DNA from: JBAXPV01 sp037132075
Lineage (GTDB): Bacteria > Bacteroidota > Bacteroidia > Bacteroidales > CAIXZF01
Assembly: GCA_037132075.1 (NCBI GenBank)
Contig: JBAXPV010000017.1
Location: forward strand, 1 to 64,000
Length of the DNA stretch: 64,000 nucleotides
Reading direction: 5' to 3'
How positions within the stretch are numbered: position 1 is the first letter of the stretch; each line of letters begins with the position of its first letter. The position numbers and the translations under genes are program-made. The notes beneath the pieces are model-generated. The model made no database searches. It saw only the letters and a list, made by a program, of their open reading frames with translations, and had not been told where the DNA came from. Shown here piece by piece: positions 7,736-15,253 of the stretch.

Positions 7736-8155
7736 ATGACAGGGAACAAAACCTTAACAATGATCAAACCCGATGCGATGAAATTGGGTCACATGGGAAA
7801 AATTATTGACAAATTTATCGAAGGCGGCTTCAACATCAGGGCGCTGAAAATACTCCAACTTAGTCTTCACGAGGCTGAGTTATTTTACATCATCCACAAA
7901 GAGCGTCCATTTTATGCAGAACTCGTTAAGTTCATGTCGTCCGGACCTATTGTCGCTGCTGTGTTAGAAAAAGAAAACGCTGTTGAAGAATTCAGGAAAT
8001 TTATCGGCGCAACCGATCCGGCCAAAGCCGATGCAGGTACAATCAGAAATTTATTCGGAACTGATATTGGAAACAATGCCGTTCATGGATCTGATAGCGA
8101 CGAAAATGCAACTCAAGAAGCTAGTTTCTTCTTTAATCAACTCGAAAGAGTCTAA
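7736..8155 (+). CDS. ndk: Nucleoside diphosphate kinase
   Basis: Moves the gamma phosphate of ATP onto nucleoside diphosphates through a phosphohistidine intermediate, balancing NTP and dNTP pools. The 139-residue length is normal. The N-terminal TMIKPDA motif and the active-site NAVHGSDS with the phosphorylated H117 are intact, as is the nucleotide-binding GATDPAKAD. Single gene diverging from the DHH operon and converging on the XRE regulator. Its stop codon overlaps the left arm of a large inverted repeat (8155-8203). Confidence 0.97.
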   Translation: MTGNKTLTMIKPDAMKLGHMGKIIDKFIEGGFNIRALKILQLSLHEAELFYIIHKERPFYAELVKFMSSGPIVAAVLEKENAVEEFRKFIGATDPAKADAGTIRNLFGTDIGNNAVHGSDSDENATQEASFFFNQLERV

Positions 8156-8203
8156 TTACATTTGTAACAAATCTTAGATCGGGGATCTGTATACAAATGT
8201 AAT
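8155..8203. terminator. Inverted repeat between convergent ndk and XRE genes
   Basis: A perfect 12-bp outer stem pairs ATTACATTTGTA (8155-8166) with TACAAATGTAAT (8192-8203). An inner 5-bp stem, AGATC (8176-8180) with GATCT (8184-8188), encloses GGG. There is no clear U-tract, so it may work as an RNA 3'-end stabiliser or a weak terminator. The outer arms carry the TTTGTAA-type motif that recurs upstream of the XRE gene. Confidence 0.5.
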
Positions 8204-8225
8204 TACAATTGTAAACAATTCATGT

Positions 8226-8867
8226 TTACTCTGGTGAATATTCTCTAAAAGAACGATCCTTATACATCACCACGATCTTTTCAATTTCTTTCGATGAAGA
8301 GGGAGGCAAAACAGCCTCCCTTTTTTCTTGGGCCTGGGGCGCTGCTGGAACGGCCTCAGCAACAGTGATTACAGGCGTTGCAGTCGCAAGCCTTTCTTGC
8401 ACTGGCGTACTGGCCTGAATTTGGGCACTAAGCTGCACAATCGGGGTCTGAATGGCTTCAGGCTGAAGTTCATCCTCAGCGAAATCTTCTGTTTCTTCCA
8501 GCTCAGGGACCACTTCTTCCTTATAAATCGGTTTTAAAGGCCTGGGACGTGATTTGGACACCAATGGGCTTATCGCCCTTTCACTCCTTCCTAAAGCCCT
8601 GGAAATGGCCTCAGCCTTAACATCTATACTCTCGTCAATATCACTGAAAAGATTGGATTCCTGGTGCATCGCACCTTTACCAAACAACAGCCAATCCGGG
8701 TTGATTTCGGGATAACGCTTTAAAATCCTTTGTACAAATTCGAGACTGGGTTTGTTCCGGCCCGATAATACATGGGAAATGCTCGAGCGCTGCACCCCTA
8801 TTTCGTCTGCGAATTGCGACGCGTTTATGTTCTTTGTTCTGAGTATTAAGGAGATCCTGTCTGTCAT
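8226..8867 (-). CDS. XRE-family DNA-binding regulator with Pro/Glu/Ala-rich tail
   Basis: A 213-residue cytoplasmic transcription factor. The N-terminal 60 residues form a Cro/CI-type helix-turn-helix (SQFADEIGVQRSSISHVLSG as helices 2-3) followed by the WLLFGKG motif common in this class. The remaining 140 residues are low-complexity, rich in Ala, Pro, Glu and Val, and end in a short basic/hydrophobic segment (VVMYKDRSFREYSPE). There is no peptidase or ligand domain. Its 120-base leader holds many copies of a TTTGTAA-like sequence, suggesting autoregulation. The target genes are unknown. Confidence 0.85.
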   Translation of the reverse strand: MTDRISLILRTKNINASQFADEIGVQRSSISHVLSGRNKPSLEFVQRILKRYPEINPDWLLFGKGAMHQESNLFSDIDESIDVKAEAISRALGRSERAISPLVSKSRPRPLKPIYKEEVVPELEETEDFAEDELQPEAIQTPIVQLSAQIQASTPVQERLATATPVITVAEAVPAAPQAQEKREAVLPPSSSKEIEKIVVMYKDRSFREYSPE

Positions 8868-8995
8868 GTTACAATAGTGAATTGTGAATTTCTGTTTACA
8901 AAACTGAAAATTGATTACAAATGTCTACAATTTTCGTCATGTTACTTTTGTGAATTATTGTTAACATTTGTGATATTTTGTAATTTACAAAGGTA
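8868..8995 (-). promoter_or_regulatory. Leader of the XRE gene with repeated TTTGTAA-like sites
   Basis: On the minus strand a -7 box TACCTTTG lies at 8995-8988, giving a leader of more than 100 bases. That leader contains CAAATGTTAACA, CAAAAGTAACATG, ACATTTGTAATC, TTTTGTAAACAG and ATTGTAACATG. The 10-mer GTAACATGAC occurs twice: over the regulator's start codon (8872-8863) and 73 bases upstream (8945-8936), where it begins a 14-codon open frame. The rest of the gap, 8996-9064, is AT-rich with nothing recognisable. Confidence 0.5.
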
Positions 8996-9064
8996 ACAAG
9001 ACGAATTCAATTCGGTAAACATTAATACAATAAAATTCAGAAAAAGTTACAGAAGGAAAAAAGA

Positions 9065-10327
9065 TTATCCCCTATTCAATGCATCTTGTCTTAAATCAAG
9101 TGTGCGAACAGCTGGAACAAAACGGCCGATACCCGTTACAACCACTATGGTCATACACCCGCCAAAAACGACAGAAGGGATGAGCCCCATGATGCGGGCA
9201 GCCAGGCCCGATTCGAATGATCCGATTTCATTTGACGACCCGATGAAGATTGAATTCACCGAGGCTACCCTACCCCGCATCTCATCCGGAGTGAAGATTT
9301 GTAAAATAGAGCCACGGATGATGACACTGATGTTGTCAAAGACGCCACTCAGTGCCAACAATAAAAAACTCAGCCAGAAATTGGTAGAGAGTGCAAAGAA
9401 AATCATACAAAGCCCAAAACCTGCAACACCTGTCAATAATTTTTTACCGGCCATCCTTAGTGGCGGATTATATGCCAGGATAAATGACATGAGCACTGCA
9501 CCCAGAGCTGGGGCCGCACGCAACAAGCCCAATCCTTCCGGACCGGTCTTTAAAACCTCCGCGGCAAAAACGGGCAGCATCGCTACAGCACCGCCAAAAA
9601 GAACCGCTAGCATGTCCAAAGCCATCGCGCCGAGAATCACTTTTTTGTTCATCACAAATTTCAAACCTGCTTTTAAGCTATCCAGGAGGGGTTCAACTTT
9701 CGACTTTTTAGGGACTGGGTATTGCTTCAGGTAGAAAAATAAGACAAGGCTAATGGCAGCAAAAACAATTACGAAGCTATAAGCAAAGTTCTGTCCCCAA
9801 AAACCATAGACCAGCCCTCCTATCGCCGGCCCGGTGACTGCAGCAATATGCCATACCGTGCTATTCCAGGTCGAAGAATTTACATACAATTCACGAGGGA
9901 CTATTTGTGCCATCAAGGCAGACTGTGAGGGATAGAAAAATGCACGGGCAAGGCCACTTAGAAAAATTACACCATAAATAATTATCAGGAGATCCTTATT
10001 CTTAAAAAGTGTAAGCTCAAGGCTTAACCCAAGAAGTACAAGGGCACAGACAAAATAGAGGCAAGTCGAAACCAGGATGATCTTTTTCCGGGCGAACTTA
10101 TCGGCCACATGTCCAGCATACAAAGCCATTCCGAGGAAAGGAACCGCTTCTGCCAAACCAATGAGACCTAAAGAAAAAGGATCTTTAGTTAGGGCATACA
10201 CCTGCCACCCTACGATGACACTCTGCATCTGCAAGGCAAGCGTCAGGAAAAACCGGGCACTGATGAAGAGCCTGAAATCCCTGATTTTGAAAGCGGCATA
10301 AGCCTTGTCAGCAAATAGAGCACTCAT
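9065..10327 (-). CDS. MFS transporter (MFS_3 / EntS-like)
   Basis: A 420-residue inner-membrane protein with about 12 hydrophobic segments and the family's loop motif GHVADKFARKK (about 75-85) between helices 2 and 3. It resembles the drug/siderophore exporter group that includes EntS. Substrate unknown. Its ATG overlaps the stop of the upstream saccharopine-dehydrogenase-like gene by one base (TAATG), indicating translational coupling. It is the last gene of the five-gene operon starting at rmlD. Confidence 0.88.
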   Translation of the reverse strand: MSALFADKAYAAFKIRDFRLFISARFFLTLALQMQSVIVGWQVYALTKDPFSLGLIGLAEAVPFLGMALYAGHVADKFARKKIILVSTCLYFVCALVLLGLSLELTLFKNKDLLIIIYGVIFLSGLARAFFYPSQSALMAQIVPRELYVNSSTWNSTVWHIAAVTGPAIGGLVYGFWGQNFAYSFVIVFAAISLVLFFYLKQYPVPKKSKVEPLLDSLKAGLKFVMNKKVILGAMALDMLAVLFGGAVAMLPVFAAEVLKTGPEGLGLLRAAPALGAVLMSFILAYNPPLRMAGKKLLTGVAGFGLCMIFFALSTNFWLSFLLLALSGVFDNISVIIRGSILQIFTPDEMRGRVASVNSIFIGSSNEIGSFESGLAARIMGLIPSVVFGGCMTIVVVTGIGRFVPAVRTLDLRQDALNRG

Positions 10328-11463
10328 TATAAGGGCTCAATCCTTTCTGTATAGACCACGCCCCTTTTCTTTAGCTCCTTCAACAGAAAATCTACACACG
10401 CAGGAACGTTGCCCAGATATTCAGGGAGAATTACGCCTTTCTCTTTATAAATGCCGCTTGCCAGCATACGAATGGCAGCGGTTGCACTATAACCTGTGGT
10501 GCGGGCCATAGAATGAACACCACTTTGCGTGTCATACGTGTCGAGAAGATCATAGGTGATTCTCATTTTAACGCCAACGGCTGGTCCTTCCACAATAATC
10601 TTCATCACCGTCAGGTCTTCCTCACCGGGCATGAGTTTCCATGCAGGAAACAACAAATGGCTGGTCACATCAATAGGCCTGATCATTTTGCCTTTTACAT
10701 TGATCTCGTTATAACTAAAGAAACCTGTTTCCCGGAGGATCTCCATAATAAATATGTGACCGGGATAACGCAAGGTCTTTTCCGCCATATCATAACCTTT
10801 TATGGTGTAAGCGAGCGAACGCAAACCATCGCTGTTAAATGCTTCAAGCGTGCCAACTCCTTCAAACTCCATAAATTCAGGTTCTGAAAGTGCTGGTTTT
10901 ATGACCAGCTTGCCTTCCTGGACGATCCTGGCCGGACGTGTATACTCCTCGATGACATCTATCGGCGAAAATACAGCCTTGTACTCGAAAGGCCTTGTCC
11001 TGATGCGTGGCAAACCACCGACATAGATCCGCAGAAGATCCACTTCCTCAACTTTTGAGGCACCATATGCAGAAAGGACATTACTCATCCCTGGTGCAAC
11101 CCCCATATCCATAATGGCGGTAACCCCCATGTCTTTAGCAAGTTGATCCAATGCCATGGGATCTTCAGGGAAGAAAGCGATATCTACGATGTTTTTCCCC
11201 GCTTCAATAACAGCCTTATAGGTCTGGTATCCCATAAAACCGGGTACGGCATCAAGCACCAGGTCATAAGGACTGACTACTTCTTTTACTGTTTCCGGAT
11301 CTGATAAATCAATACATTGTGTACTGATATTGCCGTAAGAAGCAAGTTTTCCCAGGGCAGAGGCACTAATATCGGCAACAGTGACTTCAAAATTGGGATC
11401 TGAAGCAAGGTCAAAGGCCATGGGAGAACCCACCAAACCCGCTCCTAAAACAATGATTTTCAT
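10327..11463 (-). CDS. Saccharopine dehydrogenase-family oxidoreductase
   Basis: A 378-residue NAD(P)-dependent oxidoreductase. The N-terminal Rossmann fold has GAGLVGSPMA (7-16) and an acidic residue at the end of the second strand (VADIS), favouring NAD. The C-terminal domain resembles saccharopine dehydrogenase/reductase and carboxynorspermidine dehydrogenase. Its neighbours (MFS and EamA transporters, phosphohexomutase, rmlD) do not point to lysine or polyamine metabolism, so the substrate is open. One-base overlap with the downstream MFS gene and 11 bases from the upstream EamA gene. Confidence 0.85.
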   Translation of the reverse strand: MKIIVLGAGLVGSPMAFDLASDPNFEVTVADISASALGKLASYGNISTQCIDLSDPETVKEVVSPYDLVLDAVPGFMGYQTYKAVIEAGKNIVDIAFFPEDPMALDQLAKDMGVTAIMDMGVAPGMSNVLSAYGASKVEEVDLLRIYVGGLPRIRTRPFEYKAVFSPIDVIEEYTRPARIVQEGKLVIKPALSEPEFMEFEGVGTLEAFNSDGLRSLAYTIKGYDMAEKTLRYPGHIFIMEILRETGFFSYNEINVKGKMIRPIDVTSHLLFPAWKLMPGEEDLTVMKIIVEGPAVGVKMRITYDLLDTYDTQSGVHSMARTTGYSATAAIRMLASGIYKEKGVILPEYLGNVPACVDFLLKELKKRGVVYTERIEPL

Positions 11464-11474
11464 AATAATAAGAT

Positions 11475-12386
11475 TTATTTTTGTAAAGACAGCTCCATCG
11501 GATCTACTTCTTTTCTTCCTTGGGCAAGAACAACACCGGCAATAACCAGGGCCATTCCGACAATTTTATTTATGGTGATACTTTCAGACAAAAGGATAAA
11601 AGAGAAAACAGCCGTAAAGACAGGGATAAAATTCGAAAATATATTGGCTCGGCTAATTCCAAGGTAACGAATAGAACCTGTGAAAAATATGAATGCAATA
11701 GTAGAACCAAAAATGGCAAGGCAAAGTAAGGATGTCGTCAAGGATGTATTCCAAACCACTGCGTTCAGGTGACCGATCTCAAAATAAAGGAAAAAGGGCA
11801 AAAACAGTATGGTTCCAATCAGGTTCTGATAAGTCACTATCGTTACAGGATGGTATTTCAGTGTCAATTTTCTGACAGCAACACCATAACCCAGCGCTGA
11901 AAAGACAGCAAAGCCAAGTAGCAACACCCCTTTTATGGAAGCGTTAAAACTCAGGTCATTTTTTAGCAGCATTACGATGACCCCGCCAAAAGAAATCAAC
12001 AAGCCGACGAAGTTGAGAAAACTCAGCTTTTCCTTTAAAAAAAAGTAAGCCATAAAAGGCGTAAAGACCGGGATGGTTGCGATGATCACGGCAGCAATCG
12101 TTGATGACACTTCTACAAGCCCAAAACTTTCCCCGATAAAATAACAAAAAGGTGAAAAAAAACCGGAAATCAGGATCAATGGCAAATCCTTACGTTTGAT
12201 GATGTTCTTGCTGTAAAAAAGCAACCATATGACGAGCAGTAAAGCCGAAGAAATTGTCAACCTGATAAAAATGGTACTAAGTGGACCGAGATACTCGAAG
12301 GTGATCTTTGACCACACAAAGGACATACCCCACATGACCATTGCCAGTAATGCCAGGATGTAGGAACGGATGATCTTTGATTTCAT
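11475..12386 (-). CDS. EamA/DMT-family transporter
   Basis: A 303-residue inner-membrane protein with ten predicted helices arranged as two EamA repeats (about 8-140 and 152-292). The repeats share the motif of a Pro-containing helix followed by short loops, for example ATIPVFTPFMAYFFLKEKL in the first and NFIPVFTAVFSFILLSE in the second. Members move amino acids, nucleotides or other small metabolites, usually outward. The specific cargo is unknown. It sits 9 bases after the phosphohexomutase gene. Confidence 0.88.
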   Translation of the reverse strand: MKSKIIRSYILALLAMVMWGMSFVWSKITFEYLGPLSTIFIRLTISSALLLVIWLLFYSKNIIKRKDLPLILISGFFSPFCYFIGESFGLVEVSSTIAAVIIATIPVFTPFMAYFFLKEKLSFLNFVGLLISFGGVIVMLLKNDLSFNASIKGVLLLGFAVFSALGYGVAVRKLTLKYHPVTIVTYQNLIGTILFLPFFLYFEIGHLNAVVWNTSLTTSLLCLAIFGSTIAFIFFTGSIRYLGISRANIFSNFIPVFTAVFSFILLSESITINKIVGMALVIAGVVLAQGRKEVDPMELSLQK

Positions 12387-12395
12387 TTTTTGGGA

Positions 12396-14135
12396 TTAAT
12401 CCCTGAGTCCTAATGTTGTTACGATACACTCAAGTCTTTTCCCTAAAGCAACATCAACAGCATCAAATTCAGCGCTGTTGTTTAGTTTTCCTACCACGCC
12501 AAAATAAAATTTGATTTTAGGTTCTGTTCCGCTAGGTCGCACTGTGATTTTCGAGCCATCTTCAAGGATGAACTGCAATACATTTGATTTAGGCAGGTTG
12601 ATGGCTTTCGTATTGTTATTGGTCAGATCTGTTTCAATGCTGGTCTGATAATCTTTCATTTTAACCAAACGGCAACCACAGATCTCAGACTTTGGATTCG
12701 ACCTGAAGTCTTTCATCATCTGTTCGATTTCCTCAGCCCCAGCCTTTCCTTTGCGGGTTACAGAAATGAGATCTTCTTTATAAAACCCAAATTCAACATA
12801 GATATCGAGTAGGAGTTCATAGAGAGATTTCCCTTTACTTTTTGCCCAGGCAGCGGCTTCTGCCATAAAGCAACAGGCAGAAACAGCATCTTTATCCCTG
12901 ACAAAGTCACCGATTAAAAAGCCATAACTCTCCTCACCGCCGCCAATGAATGTCTTCAGGTTTTCATTCTCGCGAATGACTTCAGCAATAAATTTGAACC
13001 CGGTGATGACATCGTAGCTTTCTACCTCATACTTATCGGCAATCGCTTTTAAAAGCTCACTCGTAACAATGGTTTTGACAATATATTCATTCCCCTCCAA
13101 TAAGTTCAATTCTTTCCATCGAGAAAGCAAGTAATAGATCAAGATGCTTGCTGTTTGGTTCCCATTAAGGAGGATATATTCGCCATTGGTATTTCTTACA
13201 CCTGCTCCTACCCTGTCGGCATCCGGGTCAGTAGCCAGGATGAGGTCGGCCTGGGTATCTCTGGCAAGATCCATTACCATCGACATGGCAGCTTTCTCTT
13301 CAGGGTTTGGAGAATGAATTGTCGGAAAATTCCCGTCAGGGATATCCTGGCTGCTTACCGTGACAACATCTTCAAACCCAAATAGTTTAAGGGCTTTTGG
13401 GACCAGTTTAAAACCGGTGCCATGTAGAGAGCTAAATGCAATCTTGAGATTACGGAATGCTTTTATTGATTCATCCTGAAGTGAATAAGAAAATAATTTC
13501 TTGAAGTAAGCACTATCAATTTCAGCGCCAATCGGGATAATTTTTTCTGAGTCACCATCAAATTTTACCTCATAAACATCGCGGATGGCTAAAACTTCTT
13601 TAATCACATTGGTATCGTGCGGAGCAACCAGCTGGGCACCATCATTCCAATAAACCTTGTAACCATTATATTCCTTTGGGTTATGTGAGGCAGTGATCAC
13701 GATACCGGAATGGCATTTTAGTTCCCTGACGGCGAAACTCAGTTCTGGCGTTGGTCTCAGGTCATCAAAAAGAAACACAGTAAAGCCATTGGAGGAAAGT
13801 ACGTTTGCACTGACCTGGGCAAAGAATCGCGAGTTGTTCCGGCTGTCGTGCGCAATTGCGACCCTGATGGCCTCTCCCGGAAATGATTTCCTGATATAAT
13901 TTGCCAGGCCCTGGGTTGCCATTCCAACTGTATAACGGTTCATCCGGTTCGTACCAACGCCCATGATGCCTCGCAGTCCACCTGTACCAAATTCCAAATC
14001 ACGATAGAAACACTCAACCAATTCTTCTGGTTGTTTTTCCATCATATATCTAACCTGAGCACGAGTCTCTTCGTCATATCCGCTGGCGAGCCATGTTTTG
14101 GCCCTGTTTATAATCAAGCTATCCGGTTCCATCAT
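12396..14135 (-). CDS. Phospho-sugar mutase (phosphoglucomutase/phosphomannomutase, PgcA-like)
   Basis: Interconverts hexose 1- and 6-phosphates through a phosphoserine intermediate. The 579-residue protein has the four family landmarks: TASHNPKEYNGY with phosphoserine S150, the metal loop ATDPDADRVG, the sugar-binding GGGEESYGF and the phosphate-binding VRPSGTEPKIKFYF near the C-terminus. Length and sequence fit the long phosphoglucomutase/phosphopentomutase type of Bacteroidota and Firmicutes. It could feed glucose 1-phosphate to nucleotide-sugar synthesis, consistent with rmlD 9 bases upstream. Confidence 0.93.
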   Translation of the reverse strand: MMEPDSLIINRAKTWLASGYDEETRAQVRYMMEKQPEELVECFYRDLEFGTGGLRGIMGVGTNRMNRYTVGMATQGLANYIRKSFPGEAIRVAIAHDSRNNSRFFAQVSANVLSSNGFTVFLFDDLRPTPELSFAVRELKCHSGIVITASHNPKEYNGYKVYWNDGAQLVAPHDTNVIKEVLAIRDVYEVKFDGDSEKIIPIGAEIDSAYFKKLFSYSLQDESIKAFRNLKIAFSSLHGTGFKLVPKALKLFGFEDVVTVSSQDIPDGNFPTIHSPNPEEKAAMSMVMDLARDTQADLILATDPDADRVGAGVRNTNGEYILLNGNQTASILIYYLLSRWKELNLLEGNEYIVKTIVTSELLKAIADKYEVESYDVITGFKFIAEVIRENENLKTFIGGGEESYGFLIGDFVRDKDAVSACCFMAEAAAWAKSKGKSLYELLLDIYVEFGFYKEDLISVTRKGKAGAEEIEQMMKDFRSNPKSEICGCRLVKMKDYQTSIETDLTNNNTKAINLPKSNVLQFILEDGSKITVRPSGTEPKIKFYFGVVGKLNNSAEFDAVDVALGKRLECIVTTLGLRD

Positions 14136-14144
14136 TTCGAAAAT

Positions 14145-15020
14145 TTAATTTTTATTCATTTCCTGGAGTTTGTTCAGGCAAACCTGCAAACTATCCTGCC
14201 AGTCAGGAATTTCTATATTCAATGTTGATTTTATTTTGGATTTGTCGAGCACACTAAAATGTGGCCGGGCAGCAGGCGTAGGATATTCTTTACTCAGAAT
14301 TGGCCTGACTTTACAAGTCAAACCGCTGAGTTTTACAATTAAATGCGCGAAGTCATACCAGGAAGCGACCCCTTCATTCGAGAAATGGTAAAGTGTTGGT
14401 TTATTGGTTTTTAAAAAATGACTGAGATTATTTAACACCATAGCAGCCAGATCTGCAGCATAAGTTGGTGTCCCAATCTGATCAAAAACAATTCCCAGGT
14501 TTTCTCTTTCGGAGGCAAGGCGGAGTATCGTTTTCACAAAGTTGTTTCCATAACACGAATAAAGCCATGAGGTTCTGATGATGACAGCATTCTGACAGAT
14601 CCTCATGATCTCTTCCTCTCCCTGTAATTTTGTAAGTCCGTAGCTTCCAGCAGGTTTTACAGGATCTGTTTCTTTATAAGGTCTATGATTTGTGCCATCG
14701 AAAACATAATCAGTAGAAATGTGTATCAATGTTATTTTCTGAGAAGCACTCGCTTTGGCAAGGTTTGCCGCTGCTAGAGCGTTCACTTTGTAGGCAATCT
14801 CTGGTTCTGTCTCGGCTTTATCCACGGCAGTATAAGCTGCACAATTAATTACGGCATTAAAATCACCCGCCTTAATATATGATGCGACATCCGTTTCGCT
14901 GGTAATATCCAGTTCCTCGATATCAGTAAAAGTCATGGTAATGCCCGGATAATGAGCACTCAAAGCCCTAAATTCACTACCAAGCTGCCCTTTGCTTCCT
15001 GTAATCAAGATGTTATTCAT
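14145..15020 (-). CDS. rmlD: dTDP-4-dehydrorhamnose reductase
   Basis: Last step of dTDP-L-rhamnose synthesis, reducing dTDP-4-dehydro-rhamnose with NAD(P)H. The 291-residue protein has the N-terminal nucleotide motif GSKGQLG, STDYVFDGT, and the catalytic YxxxK in YGLTK. The start is set at ATG 15020 (MNNILITG); a GTG nine bases upstream is in frame but less likely. rmlA, rmlB and rmlC are absent from the window, so the pathway must be completed elsewhere. First gene of the five-gene minus-strand operon. Confidence 0.9.
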   Translation of the reverse strand: MNNILITGSKGQLGSEFRALSAHYPGITMTFTDIEELDITSETDVASYIKAGDFNAVINCAAYTAVDKAETEPEIAYKVNALAAANLAKASASQKITLIHISTDYVFDGTNHRPYKETDPVKPAGSYGLTKLQGEEEIMRICQNAVIIRTSWLYSCYGNNFVKTILRLASERENLGIVFDQIGTPTYAADLAAMVLNNLSHFLKTNKPTLYHFSNEGVASWYDFAHLIVKLSGLTCKVRPILSKEYPTPAARPHFSVLDKSKIKSTLNIEIPDWQDSLQVCLNKLQEMNKN

Positions 15021-15161
15021 GTCTTGCACTTTTAATTTTTTCGTTTAAGGCAACGTCTAGGAGCTTTTGCCTGTCTGATCAATATTCAATAATGATGTAT
15101 TAACTAAAGTATGCCTACAAAAATAACAATTTTGTAGTGCTGCTTTGAGTATATTATCTTA

Positions 15162-15191
15162 TTGAGAATTAAAAAAAAACATTTAACTTTG
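15162..15191 (+). promoter_or_regulatory. Promoter of the T9SS cohesin-like protein
   Basis: TTG (15162-15164), 19 bases, then TAACTTTG (15184-15191): a full match to the Bacteroidota consensus. The leader to ATG 15254 is about 55 bases. The rest of the 15021-15253 gap holds no recognisable gene. Confidence 0.7.
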
Positions 15192-15253
15192 TGAACTTAA
15201 CACGAGCCTAAAATAATCACACAAATATCTATTTAATTTCAAATCCTGTTTTT

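Noticed and set aside
9065..15020. A natural-product or surface-polysaccharide gene cluster
   Set aside because: Only rmlD and a phosphohexomutase relate to sugars; there are no glycosyltransferases, flippase, polymerase or assembly-line enzymes in this operon.
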